Assembly: GCA_964036275.1 (NCBI GenBank)
Contig: OZ038433.1
Location: 21,757,985-21,821,984, forward strand
DNA length: 64,000 nt
Source of the DNA: Litoditis marina
Taxonomy: Eukaryota; Nematoda; Chromadorea; Rhabditida; Rhabditidae
Direction of reading: 5' to 3'
Below, one piece after another: positions 36,388 to 60,549 of this stretch (positions are counted from its first letter, which is position 1; every line of letters begins with the position of its first letter). Below the pieces are notes generated by a model, which was not told the origin of the DNA, made no database searches, and worked only from the letters and a program-made list of their open reading frames with translations. The translations under genes and the position numbers were made by a program.

Positions 36388-37106
36388 ACGGGATAGGGCA
36401 GCTCTGAACTGAGTTCCATAGAAGGGGATTCAGTTTCTATTGTTTCGCATAGGCGAACCAAATGCGAATTAGTCAATATGTAAGCTGATAATATCTCTTA
36501 AGGTACGTTTATAATCATATAACAATGATAATAATTATGGTATCAATAATCCTCATATTGACATTTATCTCACCTACAATATCCCATTTGAACTGCCAGA
36601 CTGTTCCGAGTATTGGAATGGCCAGTGGTCCGGCAATTCTATCCAGATACTTAATCTGTCTTCGATGCGTTTCCCAGAACTCGGAAATTTTCCGAGCGTA
36701 GAAGAGAAAAGCAATCACAGAAACGCCGATAATACACACAAACAGCCCCATATATCTGTGAATAGGTAAGAAAATACATTACTTTTGAAAAAAAAACTAT
36801 GATAATGCTAAAAACTATGCTAAAAACTATGCAGTCACGTAAATTTAGCATTCTAATGAGGCATCGCGCACTTTGTCATTGCACGTTTCTGAGTTCTGCT
36901 GTGTTTAACATGTTTCACGTGACTGTGCAGTTCACCAATTTTATAATAGTAGTACTATTATAGCCATTATATAGAGCATAGTATGCAATACGTTCTCTAA
37001 ATACCGATTGATTTCAGTTTCAAACATGTTAGGTGCTGATAAAAAGTTTTACTCTTGAATTTCAGAATTACCTAAAAGTGTTATTCTGACTGATTACCTC
37101 AGTAGC

Positions 37107-37336
37107 TATAGCATGTTCCACGCAATTATCACCATTTACAGTAATACGCTCAATCTTCCTGGCAGAGTTTCGGCATTTGGAGATTTCTAAGTAGCTCGAA
37201 GTTTTGTGTTTCATACCTACACTACTACGAACTGTGAAAGCCTTATACCAACATGTTCATGTTTTCTAGAGCAAATATTTGTTCAACTGTCTGGTAGAGT
37301 ACTGTAGGAGGTTGTCGGTTTATGAGCCAGACTATA
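37107..37336. mobile_element. Foldback element, TATAGTTCGTTTCAC family, copy 3
   Basis: Left end TATAGCATGTTCCACG with a TACAGTAATAC motif, right end ACTGTAGGAGGTTG then CCAGACTATA. More diverged than the copies at 32860 and 62797. Confidence 0.6.
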
Positions 37337-37362
37337 GCTGAATTCTCACTGGGGCACACAAG

Positions 37363-37528
37363 ACAAAGTAGGACGGTTGATAAAATCCTATGTGAAACTG
37401 TTGTTTAAAGAAGGACGATTATGTGGACCAATCCCGTGACATCGGTCCTTTAAACTGCAATTGAAAAATATATTGCGGTTTAAAGGACTGAAGCGTTGCG
37501 ATTGGACCACATTATCGTCCTACTTTGT
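37363..37528. mobile_element. Foldback element, ACAAAGTAGGACG family
   Basis: Left end ACAAAGTAGGACG, right end CGTCCTACTTTGT. The inner arms GGACGATTATGTGGACCAAT and TCCTTTAAACTGCAAT are complemented, with the AT-rich turn at about 37466-37474. Confidence 0.8.
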
Positions 37529-37559
37529 ACTCAAAACAGGTGTACTGGTTCGGTGGTGA

Positions 37560-38370
37560 TTCAATGAACGAAGAACGTTCTGATTGAACTGCAATTGTTC
37601 CACGCCCTTATTACCCTTTCATTGCTTGATTTATTACTCATATTAGAGGGCGAAAAAGAACCGAGAAGAGAGAACGAAAAATGAAGGTGGAAAGAAGCCA
37701 AGATACCAGAGAACATCATGACCAAAATCACTGACGGAAATACAAAACAAATGATGAATACAATCATATACCGTACATGAAGAAAATCAATACAATCCAC
37801 AGTAGTCAATACTCAAGGGGTTCAACAAAAACAATCGAATCAAAACTTTAGTTTTGATAAAAAATTTAATAATCACATATTTACAATTTGTTTCAGCGCG
37901 ACTTTATCGAGTCTAGGGTCATTGTATACGGTATCGTCGCCACTTAAAATAAGATTTATCATACCATCGGTTGTTTGCTTCAATCATCAAAATCAGTATT
38001 ATATTCTCACACCTTCGACAGAGAGCAGCATCCACTTGTTCTTATATTTTTTCCAATATTTATAGACGAGTATTATCCTCTGACAAAACATTTATAGTTC
38101 CTTTGCCAACTCAAAGGAAATCTAAGCGATTCCGACCTGATTTTCTGCTACAATTTTGGCAGATCACGATCATATCAAAAAAGTTTCTCGGTTTCGTAAT
38201 AGAACTTAGAACTAACTCCCTGATTTCAAACCAGGAAGTATAACCGCCTGGCCACAGGAAAGAAACTTTCTAGTTGAATAATATTGCCCTAATTCGATTG
38301 CTCTAACATACATCCTCCAGAGTTGTAATGATATAGAACATGTTCCCTAGCCTGCATTTTTATTTTTATG
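37560..38370. other. Intergenic, nothing recognised
   Basis: Short frames on both strands with no splice support and no family resemblance. Confidence 0.4.
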
Positions 38371-38379
38371 CGAAACCGA

Positions 38380-38455
38380 GCGAGGGAAGAAGAAATTTTC
38401 CATGAATACTCCTCAAGAAAGCATAGTTCTCTTCTTCATCAGGGCGGATTTCTGA
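38380..38455 (-). pseudogene. Relic of a P450 last exon
   Basis: On the minus strand, a TTTCAG-like acceptor is followed by sequence close to the last P450 exon at 30423-30595: GATGAAGAAGAGAACTATGC against GATGGAGGAGAAAACTATGC, and GAGTATTCATGGAAAATTT against GAGAATTCATGGAAAATTT. About 28 nt between these two blocks are missing and an in-frame stop follows. It lies upstream of the main P450 gene in that gene's sense, so it is a remnant of a second P450 copy. Confidence 0.65.
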
Positions 38456-38691
38456 AATGAAAAATATGTAATTTAAGTCACGTAATCTATCAACATAAGA
38501 TTCAAGGTTTCAAGACATATGATTTTTTTGTACATAATCGGTTTTACCATCATTCCCATAACAAGTTACATGTTTTATTGGTTTTTTAAGCACTGAAAAA
38601 TACTCATCGTCCGTTGTTTACTTTTGTTCTATTTTTATACCAAGTGATAGTCTGCAGCTACAAGTAGTGGGTGCCAAATTTATAAACTTCT

Positions 38692-38787
38692 GTCTCTCGC
38701 CGGAATCGAACCTGCGAGCAACAGATTTGTTGCAGGGCGCGAACCCACCCCGCTATTAGAGAACATAATCGGCCAGCATTGAGAGAC
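38692..38787 (-). tRNA. Type-II tRNA-like sequence, probably a pseudogene or SINE head
   Basis: On the minus strand the ends form a perfect 7-bp acceptor stem (GTCTCTC with GAGAGAC). An exact B-box GGTTCGATTCC forms a T-arm with one mismatch, and before it GCAACA-AATC-TGTTGC forms a 6-bp variable arm as in Ser/Leu tRNAs. GGCCGATTATG resembles an A-box. The D-stem and a seven-base anticodon loop cannot be drawn cleanly (GCGGG and CCTGC pair across about 12 nt), so no anticodon is assigned and function is doubtful. Confidence 0.45.
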
Positions 38788-39151
38788 AAGAACTGAATAG
38801 TTGCACTACTTCTACTAGAAAAAGTCAAGGTTCAGGAGCAAACATTGCATATATGTCGGAGATGGTTCGTTATGTATTTGAGTATTTATACGTCTCTATG
38901 CTTGTTCTTCGGGAATCGTAATCAAAATGTCCACTTTTATTTATCAAACAAATAATTTGAGCACAAATAGCAGAATGCAACACACAACAACACCCGTTAT
39001 GTAAACTGTGTACATTTGAATATATAGAACTCTGGAAGACACTACAAACCTATAACTGTATTTTAATTACATTTGGAACTTCTCAAACTTTTGGAATCAA
39101 ACCGAGATTGTACTTAGGCTGCTAATGATACCCAACCATCACGAAAACTGG

Positions 39152-42100
39152 TTATTGGGTCGTTTTGTATGTTTCCAACGTATCATCCACACTCGTCATC
39201 AACTGATGAGAAAGAGAAGTCAGTTGGAGGGCCAAATCCAGTTTCTGGTCGAACGGCATCTGAAACAAGCAATTCTTGAGAACTTTCCGCGATCTATTGT
39301 TCATAATGCGATCTCATAAGTTTTAGGAGTGATTACCAGATTACCACGGGGTTGGAAAAGTTACTATTTGGTAAACTCAACTATCTCTATCTTTCCCTCT
39401 CATTGTATGTGTCACGGTGATTGTAGTTTACATTCTGTGCCCTTGATTCCTGTGCGATTTTGACCTATACCCGTCACCCTTAGCGGTATACATTCGTGCA
39501 TGTGGTCTGTGTTATATACTGTTATGTAGAGGTTCATGAGAAACAAATAAATATTTACCTTGAAAGCGGTGTAATTGAGTCTTCGCATCAGATCTTCGGT
39601 AGAAGTTGGAACGGAAATGTTGACGAGAAGGTACTCAGAGGAAGGATCTGCAATTTGTTATGAGTATTCACACTTGAGATATGATAATTTGAACAAGACA
39701 CATTCGATTGTATTATGATTTCACATATATTGCAAACTTTCTTCTCACCTTCTACGTTGATGAAGTGTTCTTCTGCACCAACGTTGGTAATATCCATGGA
39801 TGGGCTCTACAAAATGTACTTTGCAAGCATTCATAAAAACTATTCATTGTTCATTTGTATCGCAACAGGCTTTAATCCAAAGTGACCTAATTATTTGAAA
39901 TTAAGAAAAGGGAGAAAAAAACAAGAGGATCAGTATTCAGCAGCTTTTTCAAGTAGCTGAAATGACCTACTGGTGTCATTTTCTCGCCATCACTTCGTTA
40001 TGAAGCTACCAGAACAGATGCAGTTAAGGTATATGAGATTATAACAGAACGAATAATAGAGAATAAATCTCACCTCAACAGTAACATCACGTAGTGTCTC
40101 CGTTTTGTTGTCATCTGAAATACTTGTCAAATTTAACTTATTTAGGGCTGTCAAAATCAAACTAGAAACTCTGCTCGAAAATTTCGAATTTTTGTTCAAC
40201 AGTAAACATTAACATGTTTTTAAGTTTTCAAATGTTTGGTAATTCCTGGTTTTCCCCTTCTCAATAGTATTTATATATTTCTTTCCAATCAACAAATACT
40301 CTACTTCTAGTTTCGGTTCACCTCGAGCAGTGGCTGGTTCAGCTGGATAAGTAACTTCGGAAGTCGTAGGTGGTACACCGGAAGCCTGCAAAAACACAGT
40401 TTTCATAGCTCTCAGGCGGTATAGTACTCGTTGTTCCTATGTGTACTCCTACAGTATCAAGTCGAATTCGCAATGTTCTTATCGGACGAAACAGTGAAAC
40501 ATGAACTGTTTCTGTGCTGCAGAGTCGGTTCGTCTACCAGCTCCATCTGCTATTATCTGGATGTAAAAAACGTTTCATAACACGTGATGGCAGGAAATTT
40601 CTATTTCTTTTTGACACTCTGTAAATGTCGAAAGTCTACCTCACTGATCAGAACCGATTGTTCTTGGTTGTTCTCGTCGTTTTGTTCCAGTTCCAACAGA
40701 GATGGTGCACTGCCTTCTTCAACCTCTCCAGAACTCTCGATATCGTCGTTGGCCTTAAAAAATCCGCCCCTCTCTAGTTTTGACTTATGAGTTAACAATC
40801 TGACCTTTTGGCGAAAGAGAAACCGTTATCGAAAATATATACTTTTATATATCTATCGTGCTTCGTTCTCTCAAAAAAGCGACTTACGTAATGACCCCGA
40901 TAGGGGGGTTGCGTACAGGGTATGCTCAAAATAGCCTATAGAAGTACAAAAACATTTTTAAAACTTTCTATCATATACGACTACGCAATTAGAGACTAGA
41001 AAATGAAAATAAATCTGGATGTTAATGAACCAAGTCAAGTTGCGTCACAGTGAAAATGTTCATGTCCTCTTTTTTATTGCTTGATATTATGGAAGTTTTA
41101 CAAATTTTCAAACAGAAAGTTGTTTCATGGTCTATGGGAAGACATTGAGAAACTTTTTGAGCCTTTAAATATTTCGTGTAACTCAGATTATAGCGGAACG
41201 GTTTCGTTAACAGAGGCAACGTAGACAACGTGCTTATAGGAATTGGCCAATTAAAAGAAAAGTTGATGTTGCATTGTTTTTCTGTTCTAGAACAAAGTGT
41301 AAATTTTACAACACCAAGTCATCATTTTATGTGACAGAGTATTTTTTAGAGTAGAAAAGGGAGACTACTTTCACATTTTTTTCAAATAGATCTTCGTGAT
41401 AACTCTGAAAAACAGCTTGTATGAACAGTGAGGCGAAGCCGATTTCAACGAAACAATCATTTTCCAGTACTTCGTATCACGTTCATGATTCTTCCTATGT
41501 GCGCTCAAAACTTCCGTACTTCTCAATTGAATGAAGGTGTTCTTCCAGCTGATGTTCTACCACTACAAACGATTGCAACTGTTTTTTGGACGGGTTGAGC
41601 TTTTATGACAAGACACCAAAATCTCGAGAGTGTTCACAGTTTAGCGTAGTGTTCTGCAGATTCGTGAGGAAGAGTGTATATCTAAAGCTCAGGGCAGAGT
41701 GAATTTTCTTTTGAATTTCTGGAAACTCACGGTTTTGACCAAAATTAATCACTCACATCTACAATCTGATCGATGCTGTCTTGGAGCCCTTTCGAAACCA
41801 AAGTCAGCTTCTGTATTGAACAAAGTTGAATCAGAAGGTTTGACAACGATAACGTTTTGAAACATTTTTTTGAAGTGGTGAGTCACATTGAATCTTGGTT
41901 TTCAAAAGCTCCAACTCACATCTACAATTTGATCAATGCTGTCCTGCAACACTTCGGCAACCACAGCCAGTTCCTGCGCATCTAACTGGTTGTCATCGGC
42001 GGTGGCATCCTGAATGGCGTCCTCCAGCGCAGAAGGTACGGTATCACCCGTTTCTTCTGTTTTTACCTCATCTGTTGTTTGGTTGTTCTGGAAACATGAA

Positions 42101-42843
42101 TTTGATTATGGAAGGGTGTACGCAAGGATATTTACGTCTTTCTGAATAAAGTGATTCAAGATCTATCAATAAACGAGAAAGTGTAAGCCAACCCACTTGA
42201 GAGAAGTGTCCCACTGCCGTTAAGCTTATTGATTGTGTGATTTGACTACTGTTTCATTTCTAGATTGTGAACATCTGAGAGAGACAAATTGATTGTTGTA
42301 GTGTTAGAAGCTTCAAAAGAGTTGTACTAAGCTCCAACTTCTCTCTCAATGAAATACGATAATCAAAAGACTTTAAACTTAGCAACAGTCACAAAAGAAG
42401 TGGTATTGCACACTTGTTGGATTTTCTGTTTAGTATTTGTACAAGAAGGTTCTCGGTTTTCTAAAAGTTGACATTCACTGTATGAGGCCTGTACACTGTA
42501 CGGGAACCGCTCTATAGAAGACCAGCAGAAACTATGAGATGTCTGAGGTGTTCATGTATTGTTATTCCGATCCCTTCCGGTCAAATATAATTATACGCAA
42601 GTGAAACTATAGGTAATACACTTACTTCTTAAAATATGAAACTACACGCCAAATTCCAAAGATGTTAATGTCCAATTACGTAACATAGGAAGCTGTTCAT
42701 TAGGAACTAACCATAGTTGCCGAACTCGGAGTGATTTGTGTACTAGTGTCAACCGTTCCAGCTGTTATTCCAATTTGGGAAAAGTCAACGGACCTTGCAG
42801 CGCCGCTCGAGACAAACAAACAAATCAAAACAATGGTATACAT
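39152..42843 (-). CDS. Secreted acidic repeat-exon protein, gene C (reduced array)
   Basis: Minus-strand exons: 42712-42843 (signal exon, MYTIVLICLFVSSGAA then SVDFSQIG), 41920-42087 (full repeat, 56 codons), 41757-41810 (18-codon repeat fragment ending LQDSIDQIVD), 40640-40753 (acidic, ANDDIESSGEVEEG..), 40322-40385, 40074-40114, 39749-39806, 39559-39647 and 39152-39259; 275 residues, all junctions in phase. The tail matches genes A and B (FINVEDPS, YLLVNISVPTSTEDLMRRLN, MTSVDDTLETYKTTQ). The full repeat exon has its own first 14 codons, but from GDTVPSAL onward it is nearly identical in nucleotides to the repeats of A and B, although the gene is inverted and 18-25 kb away. A TTTCAG acceptor lies 2 nt before the ATG. 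Same unknown extracellular role as A and B. Confidence 0.82.
40810..41215 (-). mobile_element. AACCGTTCCGCTATAATCT family, longest copy
   Basis: On the minus strand it starts GAAACCGTTCCGCTATAATC at about 41215 and its other end, on the plus strand, reads GAGAAACCGTTATC at about 40820, giving inverted ends. It lies in a gene C intron. Confidence 0.55.
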
Positions 42844-43322
42844 CCTGAAAGTGTGGCAGTAAAACTAACGGAACACTCAAAAAAAGATATTGCACACTCA
42901 GTTCAGTTGCTTCTCAAAGTCAAATGTGTCCCGGTTCTACTCGGAGAATCTAGTGACTCTGTCCAATCCAACTGAGCCGCAGTTGAGAAACAACCTGAGA
43001 AGGTTATACTAATAGTATTTCATGCCCGTCCCGGGCACTGACCTGTGTGACTGAGATTTCGGCTACTGCTGGCTGGTAAGCAGTTGTAAACCGCATGTGT
43101 TTTACTGCCCGGGGTGGGCACGTAATGTGACCGGGACAGGTTTAGGTCACGGTAGATTGGATCTCTCGAAAGAGGCACATGAAACATAACTCGATTTCTG
43201 TTTAGCTTGAACATTTAATTTAAAAAGGTAGTTTTGGTTCTTACACTACGACAACTATCTTCTACCAATGGCTCTAGTAAAGTTGTAGAAAGAGAGAAAA
43301 TGCTAACAGTTACCATCCTTTT

Positions 43323-43398
43323 CTTAAATACAGCAGAATGTTATTTACATTGGTGCGAGAAACATTGTTCAATCATCATAGAACCACCGGGCGGGACC
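43323..43398 (-). promoter_or_regulatory. Shared upstream block of repeat-exon gene C
   Basis: In gene C's sense: GGTCCCGCC (43390-43398), a CAATGTTTCTCGC stretch, ATGTAAATA (43342-43350; complement TATTTAC is a canonical forkhead site), CTGCTGTA, then TATTTAAG (43323-43330). It lies about 480 bp before the ATG. The order is the same as in genes A and B. Confidence 0.6.
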
Positions 43399-43429
43399 AA
43401 AAAGATCATTTCTCGCGAGAAGACAAACA

Positions 43430-46400
43430 TCAATCAACTTCAAAGTGTGTGTCGGTACTGCAAACTACAGTCGGAAGAATACCGGTATAGCCTTCCTTGT
43501 TCCAAAGTACTCTTTTACAGTATACTGTAAGCAAGCTTCCGAAAATTCCAAGCTCTTTTTGGAGTAATCTATTACTAACCACATTAACGTTATTAAAACC
43601 ACTATTTTATATAAGTTTACAATTTGGTTGATTTCTGACACGACTAGTTTAGTTATGCAAATTGATTGAATAATGTTAGTTAGAGACCCGGTTAACTGGT
43701 GGTAATATTCACCAAAAATATAACCGGTACATAAGTATCCTATCCCAAAACGGAATCTTCTTCACACTTCACGAATATTCCGGTTACTTTTCTATCGGGT
43801 AACTTTATGTTACTTTGTAATCTGATACGTTTGGGTTGACCGAAGTCGCGTAAATAGACGAAGTGGTTCGGTGCCCAATTACAACGTGGTACCAGAAAAC
43901 AATTACGTACAATGAAATGGATATATTTTGTCGCACAAAAATGAATATAAAATTTACATACTGAAAAATCACGCGAAATGCGTGTTTTGCTCACAAGTCT
44001 TTTGCACATACTGCATGTATACTCAAATATTTGTTGTATTATAAACACTCAATTCGCTTGTTTTTCTCTCTGAAAAGAGAAATGTTATTGGTCCACAAGC
44101 TCATTTTGGATGTCAGCTGATCTGTTCCCCTCTCAAACATCGTTGGCAAACAGGGCGAGCGGAATTCTGGGTAATCACTTCACACGCTTCTTGTAGCTGC
44201 AGACTACCCCTTGGTACCGAAATAGAACCAGAGTAAACGCCAAGTGAAAATAGGTGAACTCTGGTGACGCTATCAGCAGACATCACACTCGTGGTAGTGG
44301 GAAAAACCAAATTGTCACGTGAGCTGTTTAGAAGAACACACCTGCATGAACAACTACTTACACATACATTCTGGGAAACAAAACTAAACTAGCATTTCAC
44401 AAATGTGACTGTTCGTGATGTGTGAACATAGAGGAATAAGAATGAGTTCCGAGGTTTTAATAACATGGTTGGAAATTTTCATCGAATTCATTTCTTATGA
44501 TTTTATTCTGCACATTGCTTCAAACTATTGGGATTCAAATAGCAACATGGTTGTTATATGTAAACCAGTGCAGAAAAACGGTTATGTTAGTTTCAGTTCG
44601 CACTACTACGGTGTATTTACAAACGGCGCGGATACGGTACAAATTTACATCTCAGTCAATTACGTTACCCTGCCGGCAGATGTAATGATTCTCTTTTTCA
44701 CACTTGACAATCTCGAAACAAAATAGGATGCAACCGTGTTGTCAAGTGTCAATTCTGGTTGCACAACCTCAACAACAACTGTTCCAGCAGTGTTATTTCA
44801 TTCAGAACATTTGATAATCACACAATTAATCCCATGAAGACAGTTCCGCGAGTGGAACTTAAACCACCTCTGTGGAGCGACATCCGAATCGAGAAACAGT
44901 CGCAACGAACGTCAGTAAAAACTGGTCCAGTAGCATCTATCGTGATCGCGATGCAGTTGATGGACTTTCAATTAAGTCCACCTTTAAAGGACACCGGAGA
45001 GCAACATGGTTTCTCGTAAAGCTGCTGTATCCTACTTTTGATTGGACGCGTTGCGTGTCGCGCGGCATTGTCATGTTAATGTCACGTGGACTGATCGAAC
45101 TAATATACGAGTTATTTGTGCTCTCTTAACTCAATACAGTTAGAAGCAGCCCAAAACAAAATCTCTGCTCAAGTTGTTTTCCGGTCTCCTTTAAGTTAGT
45201 TTGATTTTTTTATGTGTCCATATCGCGTTCAAACGAATTCCGGGCGCAGCAGATACCAGCAACTCAACACCCGAACCACGAACCAGTCGTTGGAGAATGG
45301 CATCACTAGGTTGGAACCGAAACTGGAAAATCTAGGACTCCTGGAACTATTTGAATCAAACTTTGACAGTACAGCTCGTCGATATTCCAATCTGTTGTTC
45401 GGTGTCATCTTAGATATTATACAAACAAACTAACTTATGAACCGCTGGAAAAACGTTTTGCCGCGCTCGGGCCCAATTACGAACCACTTTTGTGGACAAC
45501 GCCGCGAGCCACTAGCAAACATGCAGCGCGCAACTATCGCTCGTGGAGTACCGGGATAATGAAATTTTCTTATGATAATCTCTCCTACCAATTTCGTTTG
45601 CTGGAACATTTTCCAGCCAGTTGCCACTTTTATAAAGCTTAGAAACACTGGTGCCGATTTTTTTTTGCGTTTGTCTAACTACAAAACGAGAGCATGCGGG
45701 TGAATGATGCGGCAGACAGTCCAGTTTGGGTGTCAGAAAAGTGGCTGGCCGATTGGCTGGGAAATTTTCGAGTACTACGAAAATTCACTACCATCTAGCA
45801 AGCCACTTTTATAGCGGACCTCTCCGGGAGAGTACGCAGATAAAAGATGTGCATACTATGGTCTACGGCCTCATTCACCTTCATGCTCTCATTTCTGGCT
45901 CGCTGATTACAGAATATTGACTAAAATAGTTCTGAGTACTGAGAACGATTGGGGACCACTTCCGCGATTAGCAAACTACAAAAGTGAGAGAGCATGGAGG
46001 TCAATGATGCCGCAGACATCTGCGTCTCTCTGACCTGCACACTCTTTCGTCGAGGCCGCTACAAAAAAGCTGGCCATTGGCTGGGAGTTATCTGAGTACC
46101 AGCTGCACGCCCTGACAGATGGAGAAAGGGGCGGGGCTTAGCCAAAATGGGCATAACGCTCAGACAATAGTCGGCACGATTTTCAATAAGCGGGTGGTTT
46201 GATAATTACACCTTATTGGAACATAATTACTCAAATTGGTTTACACCTTATCATTTCAAAGGTTACAGAATCACAGAAAGTCGCATATTCGCATACGTTC
46301 CCACGTCCACAGTATAGAATAGAATAGAATAGATTTATTCGTGATTTAACACGTGACTTCCACATATTGAGGTGCTCAATATCAGTATGCTTTCAAACTT

Positions 46401-47060
46401 TCTGATAGCTCTAATGAATTTTCGAGAATCTTTTCGAACTAGTTTTGTATTGACCTCAACATGACTGTAAATTTATCGGTGGTCATAACTTTCTCAGAAA
46501 ATAAACCGTGTATGCTATTTTACCACTATTATCTACGTTTTCATAACCATAAGCAATGTATGCTGCTTCTCATGAAAGTGGAAATATTTGTGATGTGTTG
46601 CACTCATTTCCTATATCAATTCAGAACTATACTAGAGTCATCATGTTGGTTAATAGACATGTTCAACTGTTTTAAAAAAGTATTAAAACGGCCGGCTAAT
46701 ACTTCACACGGTAGGAAATTGTACGCAGTCGGCTGGCTCTAATTGCGTATATTCGTTCGCTTCGAATTTATTGCATTTTCCGTCACTCGTCTAGGTGTTT
46801 AATGAATTTTAAAAACTTTTAATTCATGTTTCTTGTTTTAAAACCTTTTCTTTAGATGATATTTCATGTTTCCATGCCTTTTTCAAATTTTACATCTTGT
46901 ATTTCACGTGTTGTTATCCACATACTTCAACTATAAATTACTTCAACGCATTGCATTGTGTTTAGTTCTGATGAAATAATACCGTTTTTTCTGATTCTCT
47001 GTTGTTTAATTGAATCTCAACTATCTTTTTTCAATATGACCCCTACAGAAAAGGTTATTC
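43430..47060. other. Repeat-rich interval without a supported gene
   Basis: Contains the inverted dispersed repeat at 44115-44235, foldback fragments at 45700-45930 and a full foldback copy at 45939-46096, and a GAATA run at 46315-46335. Frames at 44.4-45.4 kb (up to 103 codons) look moderately coding-like but I cannot give them exon ends or a family. Confidence 0.4.
45939..46096. mobile_element. Foldback element, CTCAGAACGAT family, copy 2
   Basis: CTGAGAACGATTGG on the left, TTATCTGAG on the right, with GAGAGAGCATGGAGGTCA and TGACCTGCACACTC arms inside. Confidence 0.7.
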
Positions 47061-47068
47061 TTTTCAGA

Positions 47069-59844
<12,776 letters not shown>

Positions 59845-60316
59845 TTGTTGTTTTTGTGCAATTTTTGTTTTTGATTGCTATAAATTTTCTTTTACTGGTT
59901 TAAAATGGTTGAATTCTTACTGATCTGCTCACTTAGCTTATTGAACAGTCTTCATAAATTGTAATCAACTATTTCATCAGCATCACAATTTGGTATTCGA
60001 AAAGTTTATATTCTAAAGGAGAATGCACCCATTCTATTCGGGTTGGGGTAACCCCCATTTATCGATTTCTGCTATTGGTGGTGTGTAATGCCATCCCCCG
60101 CATTCCAACAACAACTGCTGTATTGCAGAGCAACTATCTAGATTATTCAGCTCATATTCTTACTTTTATTCACATTTAGTATTAAAGTAGATAAATGATT
60201 TTGTGATGGTGTTATATTATTTTTAACGAGCATATGGGTTTGTTACGTGTGATTTTGTATCTTTAAGGCTTTAACAGTTGTATGATCTGTTAAAGCTCAA
60301 AATTCTATACAAGTAC

Positions 60317-60322
60317 AATAAA
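60317..60322 (+). terminator. Poly(A) signal of the DDX46 gene
   Basis: AATAAA, 473 nt after the stop codon and about 220 nt before the probable trans-splice acceptor of the next gene. Confidence 0.55.
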
Positions 60323-60549
60323 CTATTTGTATTAATATATTAATTTGAATCAGTCAAACCTTAGATTTCTTTTCAAAACACGTGAACCCTGAGAACACAT
60401 CAGAATTCGAGTGCAACGATAACGTACACCATTCTATTGTCTCTTGACGTTTTTGTTCATTCCTATTATATAGAAATGTTCATGAGTTCAGATTTTTTTG
60501 TCTTTTATTACATTTATTCATAAATTTCACAACTTCGTTTTAGTTGGTA

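Larger units (their letters stand above)
30423..36751 (-). pseudogene. Cytochrome P450, CYP4/CYP31-like, complete but for one frameshift
   Basis: Thirteen minus-strand exons: 36574-36751, 36185-36303, 35576-35666, 35243-35337, 33666-33759, 33307-33428, 32767-32833, 32398-32539, 32052-32153, 31724-31858, 31269-31336, 30932-31043 and 30423-30595; about 498 residues if the shift is ignored. All introns are GT-AG. A TTCACAG acceptor 4 nt before the ATG suggests trans-splicing. Seen in order: N-terminal membrane anchor (FVCIIGVSVIAFLFYARK); helix C WRNRRK near 133; ALDIIC; helix I EGHDTT near 302-307; helix K ESLR at 360-363; and the haem loop [10 protein letters not shown] with Cys near 440. It would be a monooxygenase on the ER membrane. 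Exon 6 is out of frame by one base: it reads correctly to SVECAS, then meaningful sequence (MPWMWIKPIW) resumes in another frame at about 33346-33352, and the original frame meets a stop. So this is either a recent pseudogene or a sequencing error in a live gene. Confidence 0.85.

Noticed and set aside
44415..45433. Run of plus-strand frames (73-103 codons) with moderate coding look
   Set aside because: I could not find consistent exon ends, family motifs or a start with an acceptor; left as unassigned.
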